From Microbacterium profundi (lineage in GTDB: Bacteria > Actinomycetota > Actinomycetes > Actinomycetales > Microbacteriaceae), in the NCBI RefSeq assembly GCF_000763375.1, contig NZ_JPSY01000001.1, positions 1,488,001-1,552,000 of the forward strand: 64,000 bases of DNA, given 5' to 3'. Under the pieces are notes generated by a model. The model saw only the letters and a program-made list of their open reading frames with translations, ran no database searches and was not told the DNA's origin. Of the stretch, positions 35,575 to 44,284 are shown piece after piece. The position numbers and the translations under genes are program-made. How positions within the stretch are numbered: position 1 is the stretch's first letter; each line of letters begins with the position of its first letter.

Positions 35575-36498
35575 ATGTTTCACGTGAAACAGTCTGAAAA
35601 GGCAGCACCGAACAGTACTTTCGGGGTAGACACTCCACTGGCACGCGAAATCGCTGATCTGAGCGCGCGCCGACGTGCGCTGGAGGCGACATCAGTCCAG
35701 TTCGACGGGAACACGCGTGTTCTCACGGTCTCGAACCAGAAGGGCGGGGTCGGTAAGACGACGACCGCGGTCAACATCGCATCCGCTCTGGCAAGCTTCG
35801 GCGCCAGGGTTCTGGTCATCGATCTCGATCCGCAGGGGAACGCATCGACAGCCCTCGGCGTACCGCACAACGCGGAGACGCCGAGCGTCTACGACGTCCT
35901 GATCGATGACGTTCCTCTGGCAGAAATCGTTCAGCAGAGTCCGGAGTCACCGAACCTCCTCTGCGCGCCCAGCACGATCCATCTCGCAGGAGCAGAGATC
36001 GAGCTCGTCTCCCAGGTCGCCCGCGAGCACAGACTGCGCAACGCCCTCAATGCATACCTGGACGAGAACGCCGTCGACTTCGTCATCATCGACTGCCCTC
36101 CATCACTGGGGCTACTGACGATCAACGCATTCACCGCGGCATCCGAGGTCTTCATCCCGATCCAGTGCGAGTACTACGCACTCGAGGGTCTGAGTCAGCT
36201 GCTCGGCAGCATCCAGATGATCCAGAAGCACCTCAATCCGGACCTGCACCTCTCCACGATCCTGCTCACCATGTACGACGGGCGCACGCGACTGGCGCAG
36301 CAGGTGGCGGATGAGGTGCGCACGCACTTCCCCGATCAGGTACTGCACACGGTCATCCCGCGTTCGGTGCGAGTGTCGGAGGCGCCGAGTTTCGGCCAGA
36401 CGGTGATCGCGTACGACGGAACATCCGCCGGAGCGATCGCATATCGCGAGGCCGCTGTAGAGATCGCGTCGCAAAAGACGCAGAGCAAGGAGAACTGA
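35575..36498 (+). CDS. parA: Chromosome partitioning ATPase ParA
   Basis: 307-residue ParA/Soj ATPase that segregates origin regions with ParB-parS. The deviant Walker A is SNQKGGVGKTTTAVNIASAL, switch/Walker elements are VLVIDLDPQGNASTALG and VIIDCPPSLGLLTINAF, and SVRVSEAPSFGQTVIAYD lies near the C-terminus. ATG 35575 follows AAAGGAG. The first codons MFHVKQ are spelled by a perfect parS site, so ParB can bind on the parA start itself. The IS110 element lies just upstream, leaving about 60-100 bases for the promoter. TGATG overlap couples it to parB. Confidence 0.97.
   Translation: MFHVKQSEKAAPNSTFGVDTPLAREIADLSARRRALEATSVQFDGNTRVLTVSNQKGGVGKTTTAVNIASALASFGARVLVIDLDPQGNASTALGVPHNAETPSVYDVLIDDVPLAEIVQQSPESPNLLCAPSTIHLAGAEIELVSQVAREHRLRNALNAYLDENAVDFVIIDCPPSLGLLTINAFTAASEVFIPIQCEYYALEGLSQLLGSIQMIQKHLNPDLHLSTILLTMYDGRTRLAQQVADEVRTHFPDQVLHTVIPRSVRVSEAPSFGQTVIAYDGTSAGAIAYREAAVEIASQKTQSKEN
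35576..35591. other. parS centromere site 5 (on the parA start)
   Basis: Perfect TGTTTCACGTGAAACA beginning one base after the A of the parA ATG, covering codons 1-6. ParB loading here could affect parAB translation or transcription. Confidence 0.96.
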
Positions 36499-37475
36499 TG
36501 GCCAAGCGCACCGGATTGGGCCGAGGAATCGGCGCACTCATCCCCACGGCGGATCAGTCGGAGCGTCCGGTCGACGTGTTCTTCCCCGGCGCATCTCTGC
36601 GACCAGCCGCAGACATGACGATCACAATGACCGACGAGCTGCCCGCAGACGCCCCCGATCTTGCTGCGGTGCCCGGCATCCACTTGATTCAGATCGACCC
36701 GAAGCTGATCGTGCCGAACCCGCGGCAGCCGCGCACGCACTTCGACGAGGACGACCTCGCCGAGCTCGTGCACAGCGTGCGTGAGTTCGGCGTGCTGCAG
36801 CCGGTGATCGTGCGCAAGAACACCGACGGCGAGTACGAACTGATCATGGGGGAGCGCCGCACGCGCGCTGCCCGCGACGCCGGCCTCGATGCGATCCCGG
36901 CGATCGTGAGAGAGACCGCCGACGAGAACCTTCTGCGCGACGCGCTGCTCGAGAACCTGCACCGCTCGGAGCTCAACCCGTTGGAAGAGGCTTCGGCTTA
37001 CCAGCAGCTGCTCGAGGACTTCGGCATCACTCAGGAAGAACTCGCGACGCGCATCGGCCGTTCGCGTCCGCAGATCAGCAACACGATCCGGCTTCTCAAG
37101 CTGCCTGTTCCCGTGCAGCAGCGTGTCGCCGCCGGCGTTCTCTCGGCCGGTCATGCGCGGGCCCTGCTCTCGCTCGACAGTCCCGAGGCGATGCAGAAGC
37201 TCGCAGACAAGGTGATCAACGAAGATCTCTCCGTCCGCGCGACTGAGGAAGCGGCCAAATCTTCGCCCTCCGCTGGGACGAAGAGTCCCAAGCCGCAGCC
37301 TGGCGCACGCCGGGCCTACCTCGACGAGGTCTCGGGAAAGCTCGGCGACCGGCTCAACACCCGGGTTAAGATCAGTCTTGGGGCAAGAAAAGGCCAGGTG
37401 GCGATTGAATTCGCATCAATTCAGGATCTCAACCGCATCCTTTCCGAACTCGGCGAAGAAGGCTACGGATCCTGA
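36498..37475 (+). CDS. parB: Chromosome partitioning protein ParB
   Basis: 325-residue CTP-dependent sliding clamp loaded at parS. The N-terminal MAKRTGLGRGIGALIPTADQ contains the basic ParA-stimulating motif. Box I includes NPRQPRTHFDEDDLAELVHS, and box II GERRTRAARDAG is the CTP-binding GERRxR motif. ENLHRSELNPLEEASAYQQL precedes the HTH (TQEELATRIGRSRPQISNTI). The C-terminal dimer domain ends IQDLNRILSELGEEGYGS. ATG 36498 shares a base with the parA stop. Its binding sites are the five parS copies within 4.6 kb. Confidence 0.97.
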   Translation: MAKRTGLGRGIGALIPTADQSERPVDVFFPGASLRPAADMTITMTDELPADAPDLAAVPGIHLIQIDPKLIVPNPRQPRTHFDEDDLAELVHSVREFGVLQPVIVRKNTDGEYELIMGERRTRAARDAGLDAIPAIVRETADENLLRDALLENLHRSELNPLEEASAYQQLLEDFGITQEELATRIGRSRPQISNTIRLLKLPVPVQQRVAAGVLSAGHARALLSLDSPEAMQKLADKVINEDLSVRATEEAAKSSPSAGTKSPKPQPGARRAYLDEVSGKLGDRLNTRVKISLGARKGQVAIEFASIQDLNRILSELGEEGYGS

Positions 37476-37543
37476 ATATCTGACCGTGTCATCGCGGTGA
37501 GACTGCATGACCTCCTAGAGTGAGCACAGACGGGGGAGGGCAC

Positions 37544-38986
37544 ATGTCAGAGAAGAAGAGCACGTCCGGACGCTTCAGCGCCAGAGTCGTCGGAATCAGC
37601 ATCGCCGCCGCACTCGGCGGTTTCCTGTTCGGCTTCGACACCGCCGTGATCAACGGAGCAGTGGATGCTCTCGCCGGAGCGTTCGACCTCGGCCCCGCGC
37701 TGCAGGGCTTCGCCGTGTCGTCTGCACTACTGGGTTGCGCGGTCGGAGCGTGGTTCGCCGGAAGCCTGGCGAACAAGCTCGGACGCATCCCCGTGATGGT
37801 GATCGCCGCGGTGCTGTTCCTCGCCTCGTCGATCGGCTCGGGCTTCGCATTCGGAGTCATCGACCTCATCGTCTGGCGCGTGATCGGCGGCATCGGAGTC
37901 GGTGCAGCATCCGTCATCGCCCCGGCGTACATCGCCGAAGTGTCACCGGCGAAGGTACGCGGCCGGCTCGGGTCTCTGCAGCAACTCGCGATCGTGACAG
38001 GTATCTTCACCGCGCTGCTCTCCAACGCCCTCCTGGCGAGCATCGCCGGTTCCGCGGCGGATGTGCTGTGGTTCGGGATCGACGCCTGGCGTTGGATGTT
38101 CATGGTCGAGTCGATCCCGGCCATCGTCTACGGCGTCATGGCATTGCGCCTGCCGGAATCGCCACGGTTCCTGGTCGCTCGTGGGCAGATCGACAAGGCG
38201 TCTCAGGTGCTGTTCGACTTCACCGGCGAGACTGACGTGAACGTGAAGATCGAAGAGATCCGCTCGACTCTGAATGCGGAGAAGAAGGAGTCTCTGAGCG
38301 ACCTGCGCGGGGATCGCTTCGGGTTGAAACCCATCGTCTGGGTCGGCATCCTGCTGAGCGTCTTCCAGCAGTTCGTCGGCATCAACGTGATCTTCTACTA
38401 CTCGACGACGCTGTGGCTGTCCGTGGGGTTCGACGAGTCCCAGGCCCTGATGACATCGGTGATCACCTCGATCACGAACATCGTCGTCACGATCGTCGCG
38501 ATCCTTCTCGTCGACAAGGTCGGCCGACGTCCGATGCTGCTCACGGGGTCCATCGGCATGGCCGTGACGCTGGGCATGATGGCGGTGGCATTCTCGTTCG
38601 GTACGCTGCAGGACGGCAGTGTCGTGCTCCCGCAACCGTGGTCGCTGATCGCACTGATCTGCGCCAACGGCTTCGTCGTGTTCTTCGGTGCGACCTGGGG
38701 TCCGCTCGTCTGGGTGCTGCTGGGGGAGATGTTCCCGAACAGCATCCGTGCCGGCGCCCTCGCCGTCGCCGCGGCCGCGCAGTGGATCGCGAACTTCTTC
38801 ATCTCTACGACGTTCCCGGCCTTCGCCGAGATCGGCCTCACGTTCGCCTACGGGTTCTATGCATTCTTCGCCGTCGTGTCGTTCTTCTTCGTCTTCTACC
38901 AAGTGCCCGAGACCAAGGGCCGCGAGCTCGAGACGATGACGGATGTTGTGAATCTTCCGCGCCGAGGCGGCAGTAAGCGCGCGTAG
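37544..38986 (+). CDS. MFS sugar porter
   Basis: 480-residue sugar:proton symporter of the SP family. The twelve-helix pattern starts ISIAAALGGFLFGFDTAVIN, with the family motifs NKLGRIPVMVIAAVLFLASS (loop 2-3 RxGR-type), WRVIGGIGVGAASVIAPAYI, RLPESPRFLV before the central loop, QQFVGINVIFYYSTTLW in helix 7, DKVGRRPMLLTGSIGM and PETKGRELE at the end. ATG 37544 follows GGGGAGG; the earlier GTG at 37520 is less likely. The probable substrate is a hexose, pentose or polyol; no neighbouring sugar enzyme gives a hint. Confidence 0.93.
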   Translation: MSEKKSTSGRFSARVVGISIAAALGGFLFGFDTAVINGAVDALAGAFDLGPALQGFAVSSALLGCAVGAWFAGSLANKLGRIPVMVIAAVLFLASSIGSGFAFGVIDLIVWRVIGGIGVGAASVIAPAYIAEVSPAKVRGRLGSLQQLAIVTGIFTALLSNALLASIAGSAADVLWFGIDAWRWMFMVESIPAIVYGVMALRLPESPRFLVARGQIDKASQVLFDFTGETDVNVKIEEIRSTLNAEKKESLSDLRGDRFGLKPIVWVGILLSVFQQFVGINVIFYYSTTLWLSVGFDESQALMTSVITSITNIVVTIVAILLVDKVGRRPMLLTGSIGMAVTLGMMAVAFSFGTLQDGSVVLPQPWSLIALICANGFVVFFGATWGPLVWVLLGEMFPNSIRAGALAVAAAAQWIANFFISTTFPAFAEIGLTFAYGFYAFFAVVSFFFVFYQVPETKGRELETMTDVVNLPRRGGSKRA

Positions 38987-38995
38987 GCTTGAACC

Positions 38996-39331
38996 ATGTC
39001 AGAAGCCGTTCCGCGCCGTGCCAGCCTCGAAGTGCTGAGGGCTGAGGCAGCGGATGAGCTGGCTGTGCTCATCCAGGAACGCCTTCTGAGCGGTGAAGAT
39101 CCGTGGGACTTCATGGAAGATCTTCCCAGCGTGGACGAACTCGTCGTGTACCTGCTGCGGGCCGACAACATCGCTGCGAACGACGGCGTGCGCCCCAACG
39201 CCACGCGAAACTACCGTGTGATGCGCCAGATCGCACTGGAGTACCCGGCGCTGACGCCTGCGGTCTGGCGCCTTCTGGGCGTCGAGACTCGACATCGCAA
39301 ATGGGACACGACGGTCGCCGACGTGCAGTGA
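38996..39331 (+). CDS. Conserved actinobacterial protein of unknown function, 111 residues
   Basis: Soluble, mostly helical protein: MSEAVPRRASLEVLRAEAAD, ELAVLIQERLLSGEDPWDFM, LPSVDELVVYLLRADNIAAN and MRQIALEYPALTPAVWRLLG. ATG 38996 is preceded six bases upstream by TAGGCT, a leaderless-type -10. Homologues are sometimes labelled tryptophan synthase alpha in databases, but nothing here resembles TrpA (too short, no TIM barrel). It is nine bases after the sugar-porter stop on the same strand. The function is unknown. Confidence 0.75.
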   Translation: MSEAVPRRASLEVLRAEAADELAVLIQERLLSGEDPWDFMEDLPSVDELVVYLLRADNIAANDGVRPNATRNYRVMRQIALEYPALTPAVWRLLGVETRHRKWDTTVADVQ

Positions 39332-39390
39332 ATCACGTCACCGGCGTTCCCGTCATGGCCGGTCCGGATCGCATGCCGTGAAGTGCATAC

Positions 39391-39426
39391 AAAAAGGCCC
39401 GCCCCTCCGAATGGAGAGACGGGCCT
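39391..39426 (-). terminator. Intrinsic terminator of trxBA
   Basis: On the minus strand AGGCCCG (39426-39420) pairs with CGGGCCT (39401-39395), with an inner stem CTCC/GGAG, and is followed by five T residues. It is 15 bases after the trxA stop. Confidence 0.85.
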
Positions 39427-39440
39427 GAAGAGAAGCGGGA

Positions 39441-39764
39441 TCAGCCGATGAAAGCGGCGAGATCCTTCTCGAGCGCGGGCTTCGGCTTCGCGCCGATGAT
39501 GGTCGTCTTGACCTCGCCGCCCTGGAAGACCTTCATCGCCGGGATCGACGTGATCTGGTACTTCATGGCGAGCTCGGGGTTCTCGTCGACGTTGAGCTTG
39601 ACGATCGTGATCTTGTCGGGGTTCTCCGACTGGATCTGGTCGAGCACCGGCGCGACCATGCGACACGGTCCACACCATTCGGCCCAGAAGTCCACGAGTA
39701 CGGGGCCTTCGGCCTGTAGCACATCCTGGTCCCAGGTCGCCTGGCTCGTTACCTTGGCAGTCAT
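39441..39764 (-). CDS. trxA: Thioredoxin
   Basis: 107-residue cytosolic disulfide reductase: MTAKVTSQATWDQDVLQAEG, then FWAEWCGPCRMVAPVLDQIQ with the WCGPC redox site, the cis-Pro region YQITSIPAMKVFQGGEV and a terminal amphipathic helix (ALEKDLAAFIG). It is the second gene of trxB-trxA, 63 bases apart, and both precede a clear terminator. ATG 39764 follows AAGGAGAAATCTG. Confidence 0.97.
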   Translation of the reverse strand: MTAKVTSQATWDQDVLQAEGPVLVDFWAEWCGPCRMVAPVLDQIQSENPDKITIVKLNVDENPELAMKYQITSIPAMKVFQGGEVKTTIIGAKPKPALEKDLAAFIG

Positions 39765-39827
39765 CAGATTTCTCCTTGGATTGAAGTTTCACCCGCTACA
39801 ACAGCGCAGGAATGGAAAGTGTTCCCG

Positions 39828-40799
39828 TCAGACGATGATCTCCGCCGCCTCCGCCGCGGGGAACTCCACGGAGGCGTCGTCAAAATCCGCGAGGAAGTGC
39901 TCTGCGTCGAGAGCCGCGATGGTTCCGGTTCCGGCAGCCGTGATGGCCTGGCGATAGGTCGGGTCGATCACGTCGCCCGCGGCGAAGATGCCCGGAACGG
40001 AGGTGCGCGAAGAGCGGCCATCGACCCAGATCGTGCCCTCGGGGGTGAGGTCGAGCTTGTCATGAATCAGGTGCGTGCGCGGGTCGTTTCCGATGGCGAC
40101 GAAAAGTCCGTCGAGGGCGAGTTCGCTGCTCGTGCCGTCGACGGTGTTGCGCAGCTTCACGCCGTTGACGCTGTCGCCACCGGTGATCTCTTCGACCTCT
40201 GTGTTCCAGATGAACTCGATCTTCTCGTTCGCGAACGCCCGCTCCTGCATGATCTTCGAGGCGCGCAGCGTGTCCTTGCGGTGGATCACGTACACCTTCG
40301 AAGCGAAGCGTGTAAGGAAGGTGGCCTCCTCCATCGCCGAGTCGCCGCCGCCGACGACAGCGATGTTCTTCTCGCGGAAGAAGAAGCCGTCGCAGGTCGC
40401 GCACCATGAGACGCCGTAGCCGGAGAGTCGCTCTTCGCCCTCGATGCCGAGCTTGCGGTACGCCGATCCGGTCGCGTAGATGATCGTCGCGGCCTCGTGC
40501 GTCGTGCCGCTGCCGAGGGTGACGCTCTTGACGGGGCCGTTCACGTCGAGGGAGGTGACGTCGTCGTAGACGACCTCGGTGCCGAACTTCTCGGCCTGCT
40601 CCTGGAACTTCGCCATCAGCTCAGGGCCCTGGATGCCCTCAGGGAAGCCGGGGTAGTTCTCGACCTCAGTCGTGTTCATCAGTTCGCCGCCGACCTCGAC
40701 GGTGCTTGCGATGAGAAGCGGCTTCAGATTGGCGCGCGCGGCGTAGATTGCGGCGGTGAATCCTGCAGGACCCGAACCGATGATGATGACCTGACGCAT
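39828..40799 (-). CDS. trxB: Thioredoxin reductase
   Basis: 323-residue FAD/NADPH flavoprotein that reduces TrxA. The FAD-binding motif is IIIGSGPAGFTAAIYAARA, the redox centre is VSWCATCDGFFF (CATC), the NADPH motif is VVGGGDSAMEEATFLTRF, and the second FAD motif is VPGIFAAGDVIDPTYRQAIT. Full length with no frame faults. ATG 40799 lies only 131 bases from the end of the DUF6049-type gene; the murJ, sigM and anti-sigma genes often found between these in other actinobacteria are absent. Confidence 0.97.
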   Translation of the reverse strand: MRQVIIIGSGPAGFTAAIYAARANLKPLLIASTVEVGGELMNTTEVENYPGFPEGIQGPELMAKFQEQAEKFGTEVVYDDVTSLDVNGPVKSVTLGSGTTHEAATIIYATGSAYRKLGIEGEERLSGYGVSWCATCDGFFFREKNIAVVGGGDSAMEEATFLTRFASKVYVIHRKDTLRASKIMQERAFANEKIEFIWNTEVEEITGGDSVNGVKLRNTVDGTSSELALDGLFVAIGNDPRTHLIHDKLDLTPEGTIWVDGRSSRTSVPGIFAAGDVIDPTYRQAITAAGTGTIAALDAEHFLADFDDASVEFPAAEAAEIIV

Positions 40800-40930
40800 G
40801 TGCTCCCCGTCTTAGATTTCTTGCCTCGGATGCTTCAACCAATGGTAACCGCGCGGCATTCCCGCGCCCGTGTCCTCTACCGCCTGGTGAAAACCTGCCC
40901 GCGCGGCGGCCGGGCGCGCACCGGCGCGCT

Positions 40931-43021
40931 CTACCCCCTGCGCCGCCGCACGATGGTGCGGATGATGCCGAGCAGGAGGAGCAGTCCGATGACCGCGCCG
41001 AGGATGACGAGACCGATGCTCTCCCATTCGGCGCGCACCGTGACCATCGCGGTCTGATCCGTGCCGATGCTCACACCGGTCGGCGAGCTCAGGGCGAAGT
41101 CGACGCTGAGCTCGCCGCTGCCGACCCGCGCTTCCACAGGGACCTTGACGCGCGTGTTGCTGGCCGGCAGGGCCTCGACTGGAGTGGATGGCTGCACATC
41201 GAGGCGAGCGTCGGACGGCGTGGCTGTCAGTTGCACATTGACCGGCCAGGGCAGATCGTTTCGCACCCAGACCGGCAGCGGCGCCGCTGAGGTGAACAGC
41301 TGAATCGGACTGGGCTCCTGCACGCCGACCGCATCGAGTGTCGTCGTCGACGCGACCCGATGGGCGGAGACCGCCGTGGCATACTCCGACGCGTCGCGAA
41401 CACCGAGCACCCGCAGCATCTGAAGACGTTCGGGCGAGAGCAGCACGAGCGGATCCTCGAGAATCGTCGCGAAGGCGGTCAGGCGTGCTTCATCGGCGAT
41501 CAATGTGTTCAGAAGGGCTGCGCGGTCGGAGGATGCCGCCGCATCCGTTTCCGACACTCGGAGGGTCGCCGACTGCGGCGAGGTCGTGCGCAGGGCGCTG
41601 AAGCCCGTGGGCTCGGCAATCGACGAGACCGAGAGGATGGTCTCGCGCAGAGCCTCGGCAGTGCGGGTCTCGTTCCGATCGAGTCCCACCAGCATGGATG
41701 CTGCGGGGCCGGTGAGCGCCAGATGCGCGATCCCCTCCGCGATGTCGTGCTCGCGGGCGCCGTCGTCCGTCTCTGCGGCGGCATCCGAGAGAGCGGCGGA
41801 GCCGGCCGAATCCATCACGAGCACGCGATTGCCGTCGATATCCGCCACGGCCCCGGAAGATGCCGCGATCGATGTCGACGGCAGGATCGTCGTCGCATCC
41901 GTCGCCATCCACGTGTTGAAGGTCGAGAGATCGGCCGTGTCGACGCCGGCCGTCGGCCAGAGCACAGCGGGCGACTGGCCTTCGATCGACATCAGCTCGG
42001 CGTCGGTGGGAAGCTCCGGTTCCGTCGGCGTCGGTGATGCGGAGGGGGTGGGAGTAGCGGTGGGCGTCGGCGTCGTCGTGGCGGCGAAGTTCACAGGCTC
42101 GAGATACGACGAGAGGGGCAGCGGCGTCAGGAGACCTGGAAGCCCCGCGCGGGACTGGGTCGTCGCATCCGCATCCCCGGCCTGAAGCGCGAAGCGGTCG
42201 TTGGGGAGCGCCTCGAGCCTGTCGAGCCAGTCGAGTGCGCTCGCCGGCGCGGCAGTGCCGAGAGCGCGGATCGCGGCGGGGATCAGCGGGTCGACGGCGA
42301 GTGCCGCCGAGGTGCCGGCGATGCCGTCGAGCTGAGCGGTGAGCGCGCCGTCAGGCGCCGTCAGTGTTGTGAGCTCGTCCGCAGTGAGCAGACCGCCTTC
42401 GGCCGGTGTCGCCGTGACGGGTACGAGCACCGTCACCTGTGCCGCGACGCCGCCATCGATGATGAGCACGCTCTGCGCGGTGGTCGGTGGTGCGGGAGGT
42501 CCGGCGTCCTCAGCGAGGCTGACCCTGATCGGATAGACACCCGCGGGCAGGTTCCCGAGCACGCCGGCCGGAGTGACAACGGAAAGCGCGGATGTCTCGG
42601 ATGCCGCGACTGCCTCGGATTCCTCGGTGCCGAGCGACGCGAACGCGCCTGGCGCCTCTCCGGAGTCGAGCCAGGCGGTGAGCGCGGCGCCGTCGGCGAC
42701 GGGAGTGCGATTCAGTTCGAGCGTGACCTGCCCGGCCGCAAGTTCGTCCTGCGTGCCGTTGTCGACCGTGACGGTGGTCATCAGAGAGGCACCCGGCTTT
42801 GCGACTCCGTGGACACCCGCGGAGAGTGAGAGCACGATCGTCCCCTCATCCGGCACGTCCTCGTCGGCGACGGCGGGTGTCAGGGCCGTCAGCTGCGGTG
42901 CGAGGATGAGCGCGGCGGCCAGCGCGAACACGACGGCACCGTGTGCACGGACACCGTGTGCACGGACACCGTGTGCACGGCGCTGCGCGCGCACGCGACG
43001 GCTGAATCGGGGGCTGATCAA
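40931..43021 (-). CDS. DUF6049-type large membrane-anchored envelope protein
   Basis: 696-residue exported protein. It starts MISPRFSRRVRAQRRAHGV with a His/Arg-rich n-region expanded by a 15-bp tandem repeat, then the signal-peptide core AVVFALAAALILAPQLTALT. The long extracellular part has an Ig-like beginning (IVLSLSAGVHGVAKPGASLM), a Thr-Pro linker (TTPTPTATPTPSASPTPTEP) in the middle and Ig-like ends near VDFALSSPTGVSIGTDQTAM. A C-terminal membrane helix (SIGLVILGAVIGLLLLLGII) is followed by RTIVRRRRG. Homologues sit in the oriC-pcnA segment near murJ in many actinobacteria. Presumed cell-envelope role; the function is unknown. Confidence 0.82.
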   Translation of the reverse strand: MISPRFSRRVRAQRRAHGVRAHGVRAHGAVVFALAAALILAPQLTALTPAVADEDVPDEGTIVLSLSAGVHGVAKPGASLMTTVTVDNGTQDELAAGQVTLELNRTPVADGAALTAWLDSGEAPGAFASLGTEESEAVAASETSALSVVTPAGVLGNLPAGVYPIRVSLAEDAGPPAPPTTAQSVLIIDGGVAAQVTVLVPVTATPAEGGLLTADELTTLTAPDGALTAQLDGIAGTSAALAVDPLIPAAIRALGTAAPASALDWLDRLEALPNDRFALQAGDADATTQSRAGLPGLLTPLPLSSYLEPVNFAATTTPTPTATPTPSASPTPTEPELPTDAELMSIEGQSPAVLWPTAGVDTADLSTFNTWMATDATTILPSTSIAASSGAVADIDGNRVLVMDSAGSAALSDAAAETDDGAREHDIAEGIAHLALTGPAASMLVGLDRNETRTAEALRETILSVSSIAEPTGFSALRTTSPQSATLRVSETDAAASSDRAALLNTLIADEARLTAFATILEDPLVLLSPERLQMLRVLGVRDASEYATAVSAHRVASTTTLDAVGVQEPSPIQLFTSAAPLPVWVRNDLPWPVNVQLTATPSDARLDVQPSTPVEALPASNTRVKVPVEARVGSGELSVDFALSSPTGVSIGTDQTAMVTVRAEWESIGLVILGAVIGLLLLLGIIRTIVRRRRG
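42937..42980 (-). repeat. 15-bp tandem repeat, three copies, in a signal peptide n-region
   Basis: CACCGTGTGCACGGA is repeated three times (last copy one base short), encoding HGVRA units in the DUF6049-type protein. Copy-number change by slippage would stay in frame and alter the positive charge of the signal peptide. Confidence 0.88.
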
Positions 43022-43115
43022 CGTCTCTGGTCTTCCTCGGGCACCGCGGCGGGTCAGCCCGTGAGTTGTGACCCTGTGATTCTAGGCCGGTGGGGTAGGG
43101 GAACCCTGAAGGCCC

Positions 43116-44268
43116 GAGTTCTGAACGGAAGCGCAACACCTCGTAGGTTGTGGTTATTCACACTCACGACCTGAAGGGTTGCGCTTCCTTGACCGCACAT
43201 TACCGTCATCTGACTCTTGAAGACCGGATCGAGATCGAGCGGCTGCTCGAGAAGGGCACCAGCCTGGCGGAGATCGCCCGCCAGATCGGCGTGCACCGCT
43301 CCACCATCAGCCGGGAACGCCGCCGCGGATCGTGGCAGCCCGAACATGATCACGCGAACCTGCGCCCGTACCTGCGCAACCGACTCGATACCCGCGGCCC
43401 GCACGAGCGGCTATATCTGGGCGGGCAGGCGCAGCTGCACGCCGATACCCGCACGGCGCGTTCGCACCAGCCGTACCGGATGCTCCACGACCAGCTCGTG
43501 GATTGGGTGATCTCCGCACTTCGGCGCGGGTGGACCCCGGCGGAGATCTCCGGGCGGCTGCCGCTCGAGTTCCCCGACGATGCACGGATGCGCGTCGGAG
43601 TCGAGACGCTCTACGCATGGATCTACGCCCCCGAGCAGAAGCACCGAAAGCTCTGGCAGTACCTGCCTCGCGGGCAGCGCAAGCGCCGCCGCCGACAGGG
43701 CCGGCGGGTGCATTCCGAGCGGATCAAGTGGCGCACCTCGATCCACGAGCGCCCCGCCCTGGTCGAGGACCGTATCGAGTTCGGGCACTGGGAATCCGAC
43801 AGCGTCCTCGGTCTGCGCGGCACCGGTGGGCTGCACACCACCGTGGAACGCCGCGCCCGGTACCTGCAGGCCGTGAAGATCCCCGCCATCGCCGCCGCGC
43901 CCACCATCGACGCACAGCTGAGCGTGTACTCGCCGCTACCCGCCCACGCCGTCCGCTCCGTGACGGCGGACAATGGGTCCGAGTTCGCGTTCCACTACCA
44001 ACTCGCCGACGCCCTCGCCATCCCGACCTACTTCGCCGACCCGTACTCGGCATGGCAGCGGGGCACGAACGAGCACTTCAACGGCCGCATCCGCAAATAC
44101 CTCCCGAAAGGCACCAGCTTCGAAGACCTCACCCAAACAGACCTCGACGAGATCGTCACCGAGATCAACAACCGACCCCGCCGAGTCCTCGGCTGGGCAA
44201 CCCCCGCCGAGATCTTCAACGAACTATGCTCAAGCCAAGCCACACCACGTTGCACCTCGAACTAGAAC
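43116..44268 (+). mobile_element. IS30-family insertion sequence
   Basis: Transposase gene flanked by imperfect inverted ends: on the left, GAGTTCT and then GCGCAAC (43116-43137); on the right, the complementary GTTGCAC and then AGAACC (44249-44268). CCC next to both ends could be a 3-bp target duplication. It sits between the divergent DUF6049-type gene and the methyltransferase gene, about 95 bases upstream of the former and 15 bases upstream of the latter start. Confidence 0.8.
43150..44265 (+). CDS. IS30-family transposase
   Basis: 371 residues, intact. The N-terminal HTH is YRHLTLEDRIEIERLLEKG with SLAEIARQIGVHRSTISRER. The DDE integrase core shows Asp in EFGHWESDSVLGLRG, Asp in RSVTADNGSEFAFHY and Glu in AWQRGTNEHFNGRIRKYLP. 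The last residues run into the right inverted end. The GTG 43150 start gives 14 extra residues before the family's usual beginning (LTAHYRHL), so a TTG near 43189 is an alternative. No stop or frameshift: probably functional. Confidence 0.92.
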   Translation: MVIHTHDLKGCASLTAHYRHLTLEDRIEIERLLEKGTSLAEIARQIGVHRSTISRERRRGSWQPEHDHANLRPYLRNRLDTRGPHERLYLGGQAQLHADTRTARSHQPYRMLHDQLVDWVISALRRGWTPAEISGRLPLEFPDDARMRVGVETLYAWIYAPEQKHRKLWQYLPRGQRKRRRRQGRRVHSERIKWRTSIHERPALVEDRIEFGHWESDSVLGLRGTGGLHTTVERRARYLQAVKIPAIAAAPTIDAQLSVYSPLPAHAVRSVTADNGSEFAFHYQLADALAIPTYFADPYSAWQRGTNEHFNGRIRKYLPKGTSFEDLTQTDLDEIVTEINNRPRRVLGWATPAEIFNELCSSQATPRCTSN

Positions 44269-44284
44269 CCGGGAGGCGCGTAGA

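Noticed and set aside
38996..39331. Tryptophan synthase alpha subunit
   Set aside because: This label is common in databases for such short proteins, but length, fold and context do not fit TrpA.
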